Below are positions 46,330 to 47,103 of a DNA stretch of 47,103 bases, piece by piece. Each line of letters opens with the position of its first letter. The stretch's first letter is position 1. Source of the stretch: a virus; IMG/VR virus record IMGVR_UViG_3300045885_000359, positions 1 to 47,103 of that record; one strand, given 5' to 3'. A program made the position numbers and the translations under genes. The notes under the pieces were generated by a model. It was given only the letters and a program-made list of their open reading frames with translations, made no database searches and had not been told where the DNA came from.

Positions 46330-46924
46330 GGACCTCCGCGCCTACGATCCCCTTTTGCGGGTGCGCTGGGGGCGGCACACGCAGATGTGGGTGATCGAGC
46401 GGAAGATGCGCGAGCAGAATCCGCAATACGTCGCCGAGCGCCCGGCCGAGTGGAGCAGGAGCGCCCGGCGTCGGGATCTCTGGGAGGGCTGGCGCGAGGG
46501 ACACGTCAACGTGATGTTTGTGCACCGCGACTTGCTCGGCACCCCCGTGTTCGAGGCGCTGGCGGAGTGCGACACCTACAGGCACGGGGGCTTCGAGCGC
46601 TACGCGGCCAAGCTCGACGCCGCCGACGAGGCGTGGGAGCGCAGCAAGGACCGCGACATCCAGACCTACACCGAGGCGGCGGCCTACGACTTCCACGATT
46701 CGCTGGCGTGGCGCGAGGGCCGGAAAATCCAGGTGCCCGGCGAGCCGGTGCCGCCGAAGGACGACGTGATCCCAGCGCGTCGACCTGCGCGAGATCCTTC
46801 ACTTGTTTCACCATGTGAAACAACTGACGGGTCCCGCCGGGTCGACGATCAGGCGGATCGTCTTCCTGGTGCTCGGCAGCGCGAGGGCTACGTGGTCCGC
46901 GATCGGAGGCATCACGATGCCTAG
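46304..46924 (+). CDS. Unknown head-region protein with displaced C-terminal coding signal
   Basis: A 206-codon frame. Residues 1-155 are clearly coding: a Trp/Arg-rich start (RVRWGRHTQMWVIERKMRE), a helical middle and GRKIQVPGEPVPPKDD. From about 46770 the third-position GC falls sharply in this frame and rises in the frame that later becomes the 46917 gene. The last 50 codons are therefore probably not the natural C-terminus. A one-base sequence error, recent frameshift or long overlap would explain this. Function unknown; likely a minor head or connector protein. Confidence 0.5.
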   Translation: MTPPSSFVKDLRAYDPLLRVRWGRHTQMWVIERKMREQNPQYVAERPAEWSRSARRRDLWEGWREGHVNVMFVHRDLLGTPVFEALAECDTYRHGGFERYAAKLDAADEAWERSKDRDIQTYTEAAAYDFHDSLAWREGRKIQVPGEPVPPKDDVIPARRPARDPSLVSPCETTDGSRRVDDQADRLPGARQREGYVVRDRRHHDA

Positions 46925-47103
46925 CGTGCCGTGGGGCCTCTCGCGGCTCCTGATGGACCCCGGCCAGGCGTCGCAGGACGCCGAGGTGAACCAGGATCCG
47001 TGGACGATGCTCGATCGCTACGCGCAAGGCATGACGGCCGAGCGTCCGCAGGCGGGAGCGCAGGACTGGCTGTCCGGCCTCGCGTCGCTGGTGGGCCTGG
47101 CCG
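46917..47103 (+). CDS. N-terminal part of the gene that continues at the left end
   Basis: ATG 46917 has GGAGG seven bases upstream. The frame stays open to the last base and joins the frame at 3-161 through one split codon, giving a protein of about 115 residues. The visible half has amphipathic helices (GLSRLLMDPGQASQDAEV, AQDWLSGLASLVGLA) before the Pro-rich half. The same frame is also open from 46770 with good coding character, so a longer protein beginning upstream is possible. Function unknown. Confidence 0.55.
   Translation, partial: MPSVPWGLSRLLMDPGQASQDAEVNQDPWTMLDRYAQGMTAERPQAGAQDWLSGLASLVGLA

Overview
The window reads as the complete, circularly permuted genome of a temperate tailed bacteriophage with a short, podovirus-type tail. 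The last gene runs off the right end (46917-47103) in exactly the frame in which a gene enters at the left end (3-161). The host is unknown: the sequence is very GC-rich, start sites often have GGAGG-type Shine-Dalgarno sequences, and -35/-10 promoters can be recognised, so a high-GC bacterium is likely. No gene points to a particular phylum.

Late region (plus strand, about 34.0 kb to the right end and on through the left end to 16.4 kb). It begins with small zinc-binding proteins and a tRNA-like gene, then small and large terminase subunits, a large P22-type portal, scaffold and major capsid protein. These are followed by head-associated proteins, an embedded glycosyltransferase, a head-tail adaptor, a tail nozzle (gp10/gp12 type), fibre-like proteins and a very large tail protein with an NHL-like section. 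Four long Ala/Gly/Pro-rich or coiled-coil proteins fit internal DNA-ejection proteins, and the block ends with a two-helix holin candidate. There is no tape measure, sheath or tube protein. No endolysin was recognised.

Switch and early region (16.4-27.6 kb). A hairpin terminator separates the late genes from a minus-strand gene of unknown function. A divergent control region with operator-like palindromes follows, then a small HTH regulator. The early operon has an SSB-like protein, a RecB/Cas4-type nuclease, HNH nuclease, replication initiator (with an iteron cluster inside the gene, as in lambda O), DnaB-type helicase, RusA resolvase and tyrosine integrase with a candidate attP region. Beyond the integrase lie a SprT-like metalloprotease, a C2H2 zinc-finger/AT-hook protein and several small unknown genes.

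Accessory region (27.6-34.0 kb, mostly minus strand). Two leftward operons each have a similar promoter with an 18-bp spacer. One carries four small unknown genes. The other carries a 642-aa protein of no recognised family, a protein-tyrosine-phosphatase-like enzyme with a zinc knuckle, and two small proteins. Upstream of the second operon is about 1.1 kb of repeat-rich non-coding DNA.

The most unusual genome-wide signal is a dispersed 10-bp motif, TTCTCCCACC. It has 17 exact copies on both strands, in coding DNA in different reading frames and in intergenic DNA, so it is probably conserved for a function at DNA level. A second candidate for something new is the phosphatase plus 642-aa protein cassette. 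A third is the operator-dense insert (41.2-42.2 kb) between portal and capsid genes, which ends in an almost leaderless promoter.
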